NCBI GenBank assembly: GCA_001769005.1
Contig: MENE01000160.1
Span: 1 to 12,411, forward strand
Reading direction: 5' to 3'
From: Bacteroidetes bacterium GWA2_31_9b
Lineage (GTDB): Bacteria; Bacteroidota; Bacteroidia; Bacteroidales; UBA12077
Length of the DNA stretch: 12,411 bases
The translations under genes and the position numbers were made by a program. How positions within the stretch are numbered: the first letter of the stretch is position 1; each line of letters begins with the position of its first letter. The notes under the pieces are model-generated. The model was not told where the DNA came from. It ran no database searches and was given only the letters and a program-made list of their open reading frames with translations. Of the stretch, positions 1 to 6,127 are shown one piece after another.

Positions 1-820
1 CTACTCCACGATTTAAATAAACTTCGATCAACTTATTTAAAAAATCAATCGATTTAGTAACATTTTGTCCTTCATAAGCAATTTTTACTACAGAAGAGTA
101 TTTTACTCCTTCAATTTGTTTTCTCTGAAATTCGTTTGTCAATGATTCTAAAGTTCTGAATCTGAACACATAAATTTTTTCATTTTCAATTGCTGATAAC
201 TCCTGAATTCTAAAACTAAAATGCTCGTTTGTATAAAAACCAGCACTAAGTATAGTATCATTTATTTCAATATCTAAAAACACATTAACAATTTTGTCCT
301 TATTATATATGTATGCTAATCCATCGGTTTTGGGTGTCCAAATATGAAATTTTCCGCTTTTTAGTTTTTGCAGATAAATATTTGCTTCTGCCAGTTGTAT
401 ATGTGTTGAATCGAATTCAATAATAAATGGTGATTGATTGTAAATTTCATTTATTCTATAGCTTTCTTTTTCAAAGTAAGAAACCGTAAAATTTAATTCT
501 TTAATTGTTCGCTCAGTAAGTAAATATGAACTAAGAATTTCAATTTCATTTTTTAATTTATATTCAGCCATTGAATTAAACGGAGATGCTGCGCTTTGAA
601 TAATCGCATCAGGATCCATTAACGTTTGTTCATCTTTAATTAATAGGGTTGTTCCTGTTAAATAAACTGGAGGGGTAATTTTAATAACAAAATATGATAT
701 TAATAATCCGATTAAAAGTGTAATTGGGAAAATAAACCAGAATCTTAAAAGCTTAAACAAATAGGCTTTAAAGTCAATAGTTTCTTCCTCAATGCTTTGA
801 AATTGACTATTATCTATCAT
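1..820 (-). CDS. Wzc/Wzz-type polysaccharide co-polymerase, N-terminal part (runs off the left edge)
   Basis: This is the first 273 codons of an inner-membrane chain-length regulator of the Wzz/Wzc (GumC) class, which controls polymerisation and export of exopolysaccharide or capsule together with a Wza-type outer-membrane channel. The frame is open from the ATG at 818-820 to the window edge. A cytoplasmic N-terminus (about 1-26) is followed by a membrane segment (about 27-47) and then a Wzz-like periplasmic region starting PPVYLTGTTLLIKDE. Near the edge it reads FLNKLIEVYLNR, the kind of helical stretch expected before the coiled-coil part of these proteins. Bacteroidota relatives usually continue to a second membrane segment and a C-terminal tyrosine kinase, but that half lies outside the window, so the kinase is inferred. 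The first 129 codons are inside a 719-bp repeat and recur exactly at 1153-1539. The start lies 23 bases after the stop of a duplicated Wza fragment, so its native upstream context is preserved. Confidence 0.85.
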   Translation of the reverse strand, partial: MIDNSQFQSIEEETIDFKAYLFKLLRFWFIFPITLLIGLLISYFVIKITPPVYLTGTTLLIKDEQTLMDPDAIIQSAASPFNSMAEYKLKNEIEILSSYLLTERTIKELNFTVSYFEKESYRINEIYNQSPFIIEFDSTHIQLAEANIYLQKLKSGKFHIWTPKTDGLAYIYNKDKIVNVFLDIEINDTILSAGFYTNEHFSFRIQELSAIENEKIYVFRFRTLESLTNEFQRKQIEGVKYSSVVKIAYEGQNVTKSIDFLNKLIEVYLNRGV

Positions 821-843
821 TTTAAAAACAATTTACCTGTAAA

Positions 844-1149
844 TTATCGGAACAAAGCAATTACAATAGCTGCAGTTGATATTGTTGATAAGAAAATGGT
901 ATATGGAAAATTGTCAAAAGCAAATGATTTGCTTTTTAAAGGTTCAATATAAACAACATCATTAGGCATTAAATAAAACTGGTCTGATTGCAAAACACCA
1001 TTATCGGTTAAATCGATATAATACAATTCCGAACCGGTTATGGTCTGACGAACAAGTTTCACTTTTTTAAGGTTTCCAAAGTTTTTAGAACCTCCTGCCT
1101 GAGCAACAGCCTGTAAAATATTAATTTGTTTATTATCAATAATAAATGT
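844..1149 (-). pseudogene. Headless C-terminal copy of the Wza-type export lipoprotein gene
   Basis: This fragment reproduces codons 158 to 258 and the stop of the intact export-lipoprotein gene at 1563-2339, with no differences seen by eye. It lacks the signal peptide, lipobox and polysaccharide-export domain, and keeps only the end of the SLBB-like region and the C-terminal membrane helix. It arose from the 719-bp tandem duplication. At the junction the Gly157 codon has become TGA, which is also the stop of the truncated wzc' just upstream in the same frame. A GTG codon at 1060-1062 could in principle start a 72-residue peptide, but nothing indicates it is used. It has no signal sequence, so a function is unlikely. 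Confidence 0.85.
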
Positions 1150-1539
1150 TCATTGATTGTAAATTTCATTTATTCTATAGCTTTCTTTTTCAAAGTAAGA
1201 AACCGTAAAATTTAATTCTTTAATTGTTCGCTCAGTAAGTAAATATGAACTAAGAATTTCAATTTCATTTTTTAATTTATATTCAGCCATTGAATTAAAC
1301 GGAGATGCTGCGCTTTGAATAATCGCATCAGGATCCATTAACGTTTGTTCATCTTTAATTAATAGGGTTGTTCCTGTTAAATAAACTGGAGGGGTAATTT
1401 TAATAACAAAATATGATATTAATAATCCGATTAAAAGTGTAATTGGGAAAATAAACCAGAATCTTAAAAGCTTAAACAAATAGGCTTTAAAGTCAATAGT
1501 TTCTTCCTCAATGCTTTGAAATTGACTATTATCTATCAT
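1150..1539 (-). pseudogene. Truncated N-terminal copy (wzc') of the Wzc/Wzz-type gene
   Basis: This 129-codon open frame is identical to the first 129 residues of the intact Wzc-type gene that starts at 820. It includes the cytoplasmic N-terminus, the first membrane segment (residues about 27-47) and the beginning of the Wzz-like periplasmic domain. It stops at TGA (1150-1152), a codon created by the duplication junction; the intact gene has a serine codon there. The start follows the intact export-lipoprotein gene by 23 bases, so it should be transcribed and may be translated. It lacks most of the periplasmic domain and any kinase. A membrane-anchored fragment like this could interfere with oligomers of the full protein, but that is inference; it may simply be degraded. 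Confidence 0.85.
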
Positions 1540-1562
1540 TTTAAAAACAATTTACCTGTAAA

Positions 1563-2339
1563 TTATCGGAACAAAGCAATTACAATAGCTGCAGTTGATA
1601 TTGTTGATAAGAAAATGGTATATGGAAAATTGTCAAAAGCAAATGATTTGCTTTTTAAAGGTTCAATATAAACAACATCATTAGGCATTAAATAAAACTG
1701 GTCTGATTGCAAAACACCATTATCGGTTAAATCGATATAATACAATTCCGAACCGGTTATGGTCTGACGAACAAGTTTCACTTTTTTAAGGTTTCCAAAG
1801 TTTTTAGAACCTCCTGCCTGAGCAACAGCCTGTAAAATATTAATTTGTTTATTATCAATAATAAATGTTCCCGGATCTTCAACTTCGCCTAAAACAGAAA
1901 CTCTATAATTCACCAACTGAACAACAACCGTTGCTTCTTTAAAATAATCATTTATAGTTTTTTGGAGTAAGTCATTCACCTCGTTAATTGTTAGGCCTTT
2001 AACATACACCTTATTAATAAATGAAAAATTAATATATCCATCTTCCTCAACTCTGTAGCTATTTAAATTTTGATAAGTAGAAGTCATCGGACTTGGAAAA
2101 TCGGTTTGAAATAATCGGCTTGTTTTGGGATCAACACTATGAACGCTTATATAAAGCTGATCGCCAGGTTGTAAGTGATACGATGTAATTCTATTGTTAA
2201 CAAATCCTGTTGATACATCTTTTACAGATTTTTCCTGCAACAATTGCACTCTCTTCTGTGATACGCATGATGAAAATAGAAAAACTATTATTATCATTTT
2301 TACAACAATTCTAAAAGTATAAGTTCCTTTTGTTTTCAT
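1563..2339 (-). CDS. wza: Wza-type outer-membrane polysaccharide export lipoprotein
   Basis: This 258-residue protein is a polysaccharide export protein that would form the outer-membrane or periplasmic channel for exopolysaccharide or capsule. The N-terminus has a lipoprotein signal peptide: a hydrophobic stretch at about 11-22 and then FSSC, with Cys25 as the lipidated residue. A Poly_export-type domain follows (about 55-145, beginning YHLQPGDQLYI). Next is an SLBB-like region (about 146-200, including VLGEVEDPGTF and ILQAVAQAGG). A C-terminal hydrophobic helix (about 238-257) is common in Bacteroidota members; E. coli Wza also ends in a membrane-spanning helix. It lies 20 bases after the SPOR-repeat gene and 23 bases before wzc', which suggests one transcript. 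No clear Shine-Dalgarno sequence is visible, as is usual in Bacteroidota. Its last 102 codons are duplicated at 844-1151. The symbol is family-level only. Confidence 0.88.
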   Translation of the reverse strand: MKTKGTYTFRIVVKMIIIVFLFSSCVSQKRVQLLQEKSVKDVSTGFVNNRITSYHLQPGDQLYISVHSVDPKTSRLFQTDFPSPMTSTYQNLNSYRVEEDGYINFSFINKVYVKGLTINEVNDLLQKTINDYFKEATVVVQLVNYRVSVLGEVEDPGTFIIDNKQINILQAVAQAGGSKNFGNLKKVKLVRQTITGSELYYIDLTDNGVLQSDQFYLMPNDVVYIEPLKSKSFAFDNFPYTIFLSTISTAAIVIALFR

Positions 2340-2359
2340 GATATATTGTTTTTACGGTT

Positions 2360-4396
2360 TTACTTTTTTGATAATTTTATTGCTTCGTTTATTTGTAATT
2401 TTTGTCCGTTCATATAAGCTACAACAAAAGCTCCATCGACACCTGAAATATTTTTTAGATTAACAGCTTTTTGATATAATTTAAAATCACCTATAGAATA
2501 TTTAAACCAGCCATTTTCTTCAATTAAGTAAACATTTGGTTCTATACAACAAATTTTCTTAAGCGTATTTTTCGATATTTCTTCCGAACTTGCTACTATC
2601 TGGACTTTAAAAACCAGGTCTGTATTTGAAGTAATCCATTCTTTTTGAATTATTGGGTCATAACAAATCATCGCTTTTTTGGCTTCTAAAACATTTATTT
2701 TTTTGTCATTTTTAAAAGCAATTACAAATGCACCTTTAACATTACATTTTTTTCTAAATTCGTTGGCTTCACTAAAACTGCTAAATTCTCCAACAGAATA
2801 TTTATACCAACCATCTTCTTCATATTTGTTGATTTTCTCAAAACCTGAATAAAGTTCGTGTAATTTTTCAGACGATAACTGGCTTTTATCAGCTGCGATC
2901 TGAACTTTAAATACTATATTTCCATTTGTTCTTGTTTCTGATAAAATTCCCTTTCTTGCACTAATCAAAGAAACTTTTACACCATCTTTATATGCAACAA
3001 CAAATGATCCTGCAACTTGTGTTGATTTATTTAATTCTGCTGCTTGCTCGTATGTATTTAGTTTCCCGATTGAATATTTATACCAGCCATCAACTTCATT
3101 CATATCAATAGTTTCATTCCCTTTATAAATTTCAGCAAGTTCGTTTTCAGTTAATTTTACTTTAGCAGCAGCAATTTGCACCTTAAATATTAATCCTTCG
3201 GTAACAATAGATATTGAGGCTATTTTATTCGATTTTTCTTTTTGCGCTTTTCCTAAATCGGCTAAATCAACTTTAGCTCCGTCTTTATATGCTACAACAA
3301 AAGCATTATCAACTTTTAGAGATAGTCTGAAAAGATTGGCTTCCTGGTATGTTTTAAAATCCTCGATTGTATATTTATACCAGCCATCATCGTTTACCAT
3401 TTCTATAGTTTTATTTCCCGCATAAATTTTTTGCAAAGTATGTTGTGGTAAAGGTTTCTTATCAGCAGCTATTTCAATTTTAAATAATACATCTCTGTAA
3501 ACATTAGAATTTGATTCTCCAACATCCTCTTTAATAATTTCAGCAGTAATATCTCTTAAATCATTTTCGTCAGTTAATGAATCTTTCTTTATTTCTTTAT
3601 ATTCATCAGTAAAATCACCTCCAATATCAGAATATAAATAATTATCCCATATTTTTCTGATTGATGATGAAGAGAGAGAATCAGAATAAAGGATATTATA
3701 ATATGAATTTATTGTTAAAAAAGAATCTTTTTGATTTATGTATTTTAAAAATGCTTGAAGTAACTCCTCATTTATTTTTATGTTTTGCTCATTTACAATA
3801 GTATCCGTAATCGAATATTCCTTTTTTTCGATTTGTTGATTTCCCGAAAAGATCTCTTTAAGTTGTCTGAGATTTTCAATTCCGGATCGTTCAAATTCTT
3901 GAGCATCGGAAAGTTTTGAATATCTCATATTCAAATCATTGTCGTCAAGCTTATATGCTTCATTTCTCAATTTCTCAGCCTTATAAAAAGATTCTCCGGA
4001 TTGTTCTTCCTTAAGTTTCAATTCAATAGGAATTTCGGTATTTAAGGAATATTTTTCTTTAAGGTTCGTAATATTTTTTATGAGAACATTGTATTCAATA
4101 AAATTTGCTTCTTTTTGAAGTTCTAAGGCATTTATCTGATAATCCAATGCTTTGTTTTTAAGTTTTTCTATTTTTTCAGTATTTTGGGAATCTGAATCAT
4201 CAAATGCAGCAATTTCAGAATACAAAGAGTTTGCTTTATCTATAAGTTTTTGTGCTTCCTGATTTAGAGCTTGTGCTTTTTCTAATTTTTTTTGATCATC
4301 ATTATTAAATGGAGTGTTTGAGTATGTAAATCCCATCAACAAAAATATTGATAAAATGATCAATGGAATTATGTATGTTTTTTGTAATTGAATCAT
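2360..4396 (-). CDS. Envelope protein with N-terminal helical region and four SPOR-like repeats
   Basis: I chose the ATG at 4394-4396 (678 residues); a TTG twelve bases upstream would add four residues but is less likely. Residues about 6-24 are a hydrophobic signal peptide or membrane anchor. Residues about 30-180 are rich in Lys, Glu, Leu and Ala and look helical or coiled-coil. Four repeats of about 76 residues follow, at about 303-378, 402-477, 494-569 and 594-669. Each has an opening FKVQIAA-like strand, a central DGWYKYSIG strand with a following Y.EA helix, and a closing AFVVAY.DG strand. This is the layout of SPOR domains, which in characterised proteins bind peptidoglycan stripped of stem peptides. 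The fourth repeat is the most divergent. The gene lies 20 bases upstream of the Wza-type gene, so a role linking polysaccharide export to the cell wall is plausible but inferred. No enzymatic motif was seen. Confidence 0.75.
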   Translation of the reverse strand: MIQLQKTYIIPLIILSIFLLMGFTYSNTPFNNDDQKKLEKAQALNQEAQKLIDKANSLYSEIAAFDDSDSQNTEKIEKLKNKALDYQINALELQKEANFIEYNVLIKNITNLKEKYSLNTEIPIELKLKEEQSGESFYKAEKLRNEAYKLDDNDLNMRYSKLSDAQEFERSGIENLRQLKEIFSGNQQIEKKEYSITDTIVNEQNIKINEELLQAFLKYINQKDSFLTINSYYNILYSDSLSSSSIRKIWDNYLYSDIGGDFTDEYKEIKKDSLTDENDLRDITAEIIKEDVGESNSNVYRDVLFKIEIAADKKPLPQHTLQKIYAGNKTIEMVNDDGWYKYTIEDFKTYQEANLFRLSLKVDNAFVVAYKDGAKVDLADLGKAQKEKSNKIASISIVTEGLIFKVQIAAAKVKLTENELAEIYKGNETIDMNEVDGWYKYSIGKLNTYEQAAELNKSTQVAGSFVVAYKDGVKVSLISARKGILSETRTNGNIVFKVQIAADKSQLSSEKLHELYSGFEKINKYEEDGWYKYSVGEFSSFSEANEFRKKCNVKGAFVIAFKNDKKINVLEAKKAMICYDPIIQKEWITSNTDLVFKVQIVASSEEISKNTLKKICCIEPNVYLIEENGWFKYSIGDFKLYQKAVNLKNISGVDGAFVVAYMNGQKLQINEAIKLSKK

Positions 4397-4536
4397 AACC
4401 AAAGTCAAAACTAATTTTAAACTAGAATTGTATTTAAAATTTATTCAAATAAACTAATACTTACAATCAAAAAATGAATAAGATGCAAGATACAAAATTT
4501 AGACGTCAATATAAAAAAGGTGATTCATATCATCAT
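4397..4536. other. Spacer between waaA and the SPOR-repeat gene
   Basis: This 140-base AT-rich spacer holds no gene. On the minus strand the word TAGTTTTG (4413-4406) matches the Bacteroidota -7 consensus TAnnTTTG and sits nine bases before the ATG of the SPOR-repeat gene, but no convincing -33 TTTG lies at the right distance. No terminator hairpin for waaA is evident. Whether waaA and the polysaccharide genes share a transcript cannot be decided from the sequence. Confidence 0.4.
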
Positions 4537-5775
4537 TTAAACTAACCTTAATGAGTCAATAATATTTAGCGTTGCACCTTTATTTTGATTAACATATAAA
4601 GCAGAACTATTTCCTTTTTCTTCAATTTGTTTAGGCGAATTTAAAAAAATATCTATCGTTGATTTAAAATCAGTAAAGTTATTTATTGTAATTGCTGCAC
4701 CAATATTTACTAAATCAACAGCTTCTTTAAATTTTTTATAGTTTGGTCCGAAAACAACAAGTAAACCAAAAGTTGCAGCTTCAAGTATATTATGTATCCC
4801 CTTTCCAAATCCACCTCCAATATATGCAATATTGCCATATTTATAAAGAGATGATAATAATCCGATAGAATCAATAATAAGCACATCGGACAATTCAATA
4901 TTTGAATCGTTTGCCTGTGAATATTTCAAAATTATTTTATTTGGATTTATTGATTTTACAATTCTATTAATATTTTCATTTGTAACCTCGTGAGGTGCTA
5001 TAATGAGTTTAAACTTTATGTCTGTTTCATTAAAATATTTTACAACAAGTTCTTCGTCGGGTTGCCACGAACTACCAAGAATTAAAACAGGTATATTTTG
5101 TTTAAATTTTTCGATCAAAGGCAGGTTTTTCGATTGTTTAGCTATTGAATAAACCCTATCGAATCGAGTATCTCCGGTTATTGTTATGTTTGTAAACCCA
5201 ATTGACCTTAATAAATTTTCAGAAACTTTATTCTGAATAAAGAAATGGCTAAAGTTTTTTAAAAGTAAGCGAAACGATTTCCCATACCATTTAAAAAATA
5301 TTTGTTTTTCACGAAATATACCTGAAACTAAGTACAATGGGATTTTACGTTTTCCGATTTCACGAATAAAGTAATACCAGAATTCATATTTTATAAAAAA
5401 TACAATATCGGGTTTAGTTAAAACAAGAAACTTTTTAGCATTCGCAGGAGTATCTAGTGGCAGATAAAAAATATAATCTGCTTTTTCGTAATTTTTTCTT
5501 ATTTCGAAACCTGAAGGAGAGTAAAATGTAAGTAGTATTTTATAGTCGGGATATTTTTCGCGAAAAGATTCAATAAGCGGTCTGCCTTGTTCAAATTCAC
5601 CCAATGAAGCACAATGAAACCACGCTTTTTTTTCTTCAGGATTTACAGATGATTTAATTTTATGTAAAAGTTTTTTACGACCATTTAACCACTGTTTTGC
5701 TTTTACATTAAACGGAGAAGATAAAATGATGATAAAATAATAGAATCCAATAGCTATTCGATAGAAAAAAAGCAT
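4537..5775 (-). CDS. waaA: 3-deoxy-D-manno-octulosonic acid (Kdo) transferase
   Basis: WaaA (KdtA) transfers Kdo from CMP-Kdo to the lipid A precursor at the inner face of the cytoplasmic membrane, the first step of LPS core assembly. I start it at the ATG 5773-5775 (412 residues, normal for the family). A TTG at 5803-5805 would extend it by ten residues but lies inside a likely -7 promoter box. An N-terminal membrane-associated helix (about 1-22) precedes the GT-B glycosyltransferase fold. The block FHCASLGEFEQG (53-64) carries the conserved Glu60, which aligns with the catalytic base of the family. The C-terminal half has GSSWQPDEE (234-242), APHE (260-263), and GGGFGKGIHNILEAA (320-334) followed by FGPNYKKF (342-349), matching the family's CMP-Kdo-binding blocks. 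The number of Kdo residues added cannot be predicted. It is transcribed away from the large plus-strand gene. Confidence 0.94.
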   Translation of the reverse strand: MLFFYRIAIGFYYFIIILSSPFNVKAKQWLNGRKKLLHKIKSSVNPEEKKAWFHCASLGEFEQGRPLIESFREKYPDYKILLTFYSPSGFEIRKNYEKADYIFYLPLDTPANAKKFLVLTKPDIVFFIKYEFWYYFIREIGKRKIPLYLVSGIFREKQIFFKWYGKSFRLLLKNFSHFFIQNKVSENLLRSIGFTNITITGDTRFDRVYSIAKQSKNLPLIEKFKQNIPVLILGSSWQPDEELVVKYFNETDIKFKLIIAPHEVTNENINRIVKSINPNKIILKYSQANDSNIELSDVLIIDSIGLLSSLYKYGNIAYIGGGFGKGIHNILEAATFGLLVVFGPNYKKFKEAVDLVNIGAAITINNFTDFKSTIDIFLNSPKQIEEKGNSSALYVNQNKGATLNIIDSLRLV

Positions 5776-5802
5776 AGTTTGTTCCTTTTTATTAATAAGA
5801 AA

Positions 5803-5810
5803 CAAAGGTA
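5803..5810 (-). promoter_or_regulatory. Probable -7 promoter box for waaA, with AAGGA-type ribosome site downstream
   Basis: The minus strand reads TACCTTTG here, an exact match to the Bacteroidota -7 consensus TAnnTTTG. A good -33 TTTG is not present at the usual distance, so the site is incomplete. Transcription would begin around 5795-5798, giving a leader of about 20 bases that contains AAAAAGGAAC (minus strand of 5780-5789), a Shine-Dalgarno-like sequence about eight bases before the ATG. This supports the ATG over the upstream TTG. Confidence 0.45.
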
Positions 5811-5932
5811 CATGCGAATTTTGAAAAATTAGAATGATCTTAATAATTTATTCATACGCATATTCTATATTGCTGTAATTGTGATATTTACAATAACCTA
5901 TTAAGCATTTGACGTCTGAAATACTTGATCCT

Positions 5933-5961
5933 GTTAAAAATTTTTAATTAAAATTTTTAAC
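5933..5961. promoter_or_regulatory. Inverted repeat, possible operator or UP-like element
   Basis: The arms GTTAAAAATTT (5933-5943) and AAATTTTTAAC (5951-5961) are an 11-bp perfect inverted repeat around a 7-base spacer. The repeat ends seven bases before the -33 TTTG of the plus-strand promoter at 5969-5998, a suitable place for a dimeric regulator. The arms are almost all A and T, so chance or a simple promoter-upstream AT element remains possible. Confidence 0.4.
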
Positions 5962-5968
5962 CAAAACA

Positions 5969-5998
5969 TTTGCAATTAAAAGTTTTTTTATACTTTTA
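5969..5998 (+). promoter_or_regulatory. Bacteroidota-type promoter, plus strand
   Basis: TTTG at 5969-5972 is followed after 18 bases by TACTTTTA at 5991-5998, which differs from the consensus TAnnTTTG only in the last base. Spacing and order fit the Bacteroidota primary sigma factor pattern. Transcription should start near 6003-6006 and meet a terminator at 6048-6082 before reaching the large gene at 6128. Confidence 0.5.
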
Positions 5999-6003
5999 GG
6001 CAT

Positions 6004-6082
6004 CAATTACGGATTTCTTGATACCCTAACCCTAAAATTTAAATCCAAAGGTCTTCAGCCCAAAAAATGAAGGCCTTTTTTT
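6004..6082 (+). ncRNA. Candidate small RNA or attenuated leader of about 80 bases
   Basis: This stretch lies between a likely promoter and an intrinsic terminator and has no reading frame worth calling. The predicted transcript is about 75-80 bases, ending in the terminator hairpin and U tract. It could be an independent small RNA, or the terminated leader of the outer-membrane protein gene 45 bases downstream, with readthrough giving the long mRNA. No known RNA family is recognised. The exact 5' end is estimated from promoter spacing. Confidence 0.35.
6048..6082 (+). terminator. Intrinsic terminator upstream of the large outer-membrane protein gene
   Basis: AAGGTCTTCA (6048-6057) pairs with TGAAGGCCTT (6068-6077) in a 10-bp stem with one G-T wobble, around a 10-base loop. 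T residues run from 6076 to 6082. The position is odd: no plus-strand gene precedes it in the window, so it must end a short RNA or act as an attenuator. Confidence 0.7.
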
Positions 6083-6127
6083 ATTTTCAAAAAAGTTCAA
6101 CAATTGCAAAAAAATTTCGTTCTTTAA

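Larger units (their letters stand above)
433..1870. repeat. Perfect 719-bp direct tandem duplication (433-1151 and 1152-1870)
   Basis: Bases 433-1151 and 1152-1870 are the same sequence; reading both copies line by line I found no mismatch. The unit covers the 5' 387 bases of the Wzc-type gene, the 23-base spacer and the 3' part of the Wza-type gene. A 13-base word, TCAATAATAAATG, sits at 417-429, 1136-1148 and 1855-1867, next to each breakpoint, which fits slippage or unequal exchange at short homology. Absence of divergence means the event is recent, is kept uniform, or is an assembly error. Confidence 0.95.
5776..6127. other. Divergent intergenic region between waaA and the large outer-membrane protein gene
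   Basis: This 352-base gap holds no convincing protein gene. It contains the waaA promoter box at its left end. On the plus strand it has an AT-rich inverted repeat, a Bacteroidota-type promoter and an intrinsic terminator, listed separately. Bases 5811-5930 show no further structure I can support. A 23-codon frame starting at the ATG 6067-6069 overlaps the terminator and the start of the large gene; I do not consider it a gene. Confidence 0.6.

Noticed and set aside
4710..4898. 62-codon minus-strand open frame inside waaA
   Set aside because: It is in another frame of a well-supported gene and covers the conserved WaaA C-terminal motifs.
4498..5920. Inverted copies of TTGACGTCT flanking waaA (4500-4508 minus strand, 5909-5917 plus strand)
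   Set aside because: Only nine matching bases with a palindromic core (GACGTC), far apart and not at matching distances from the gene ends; likely chance.
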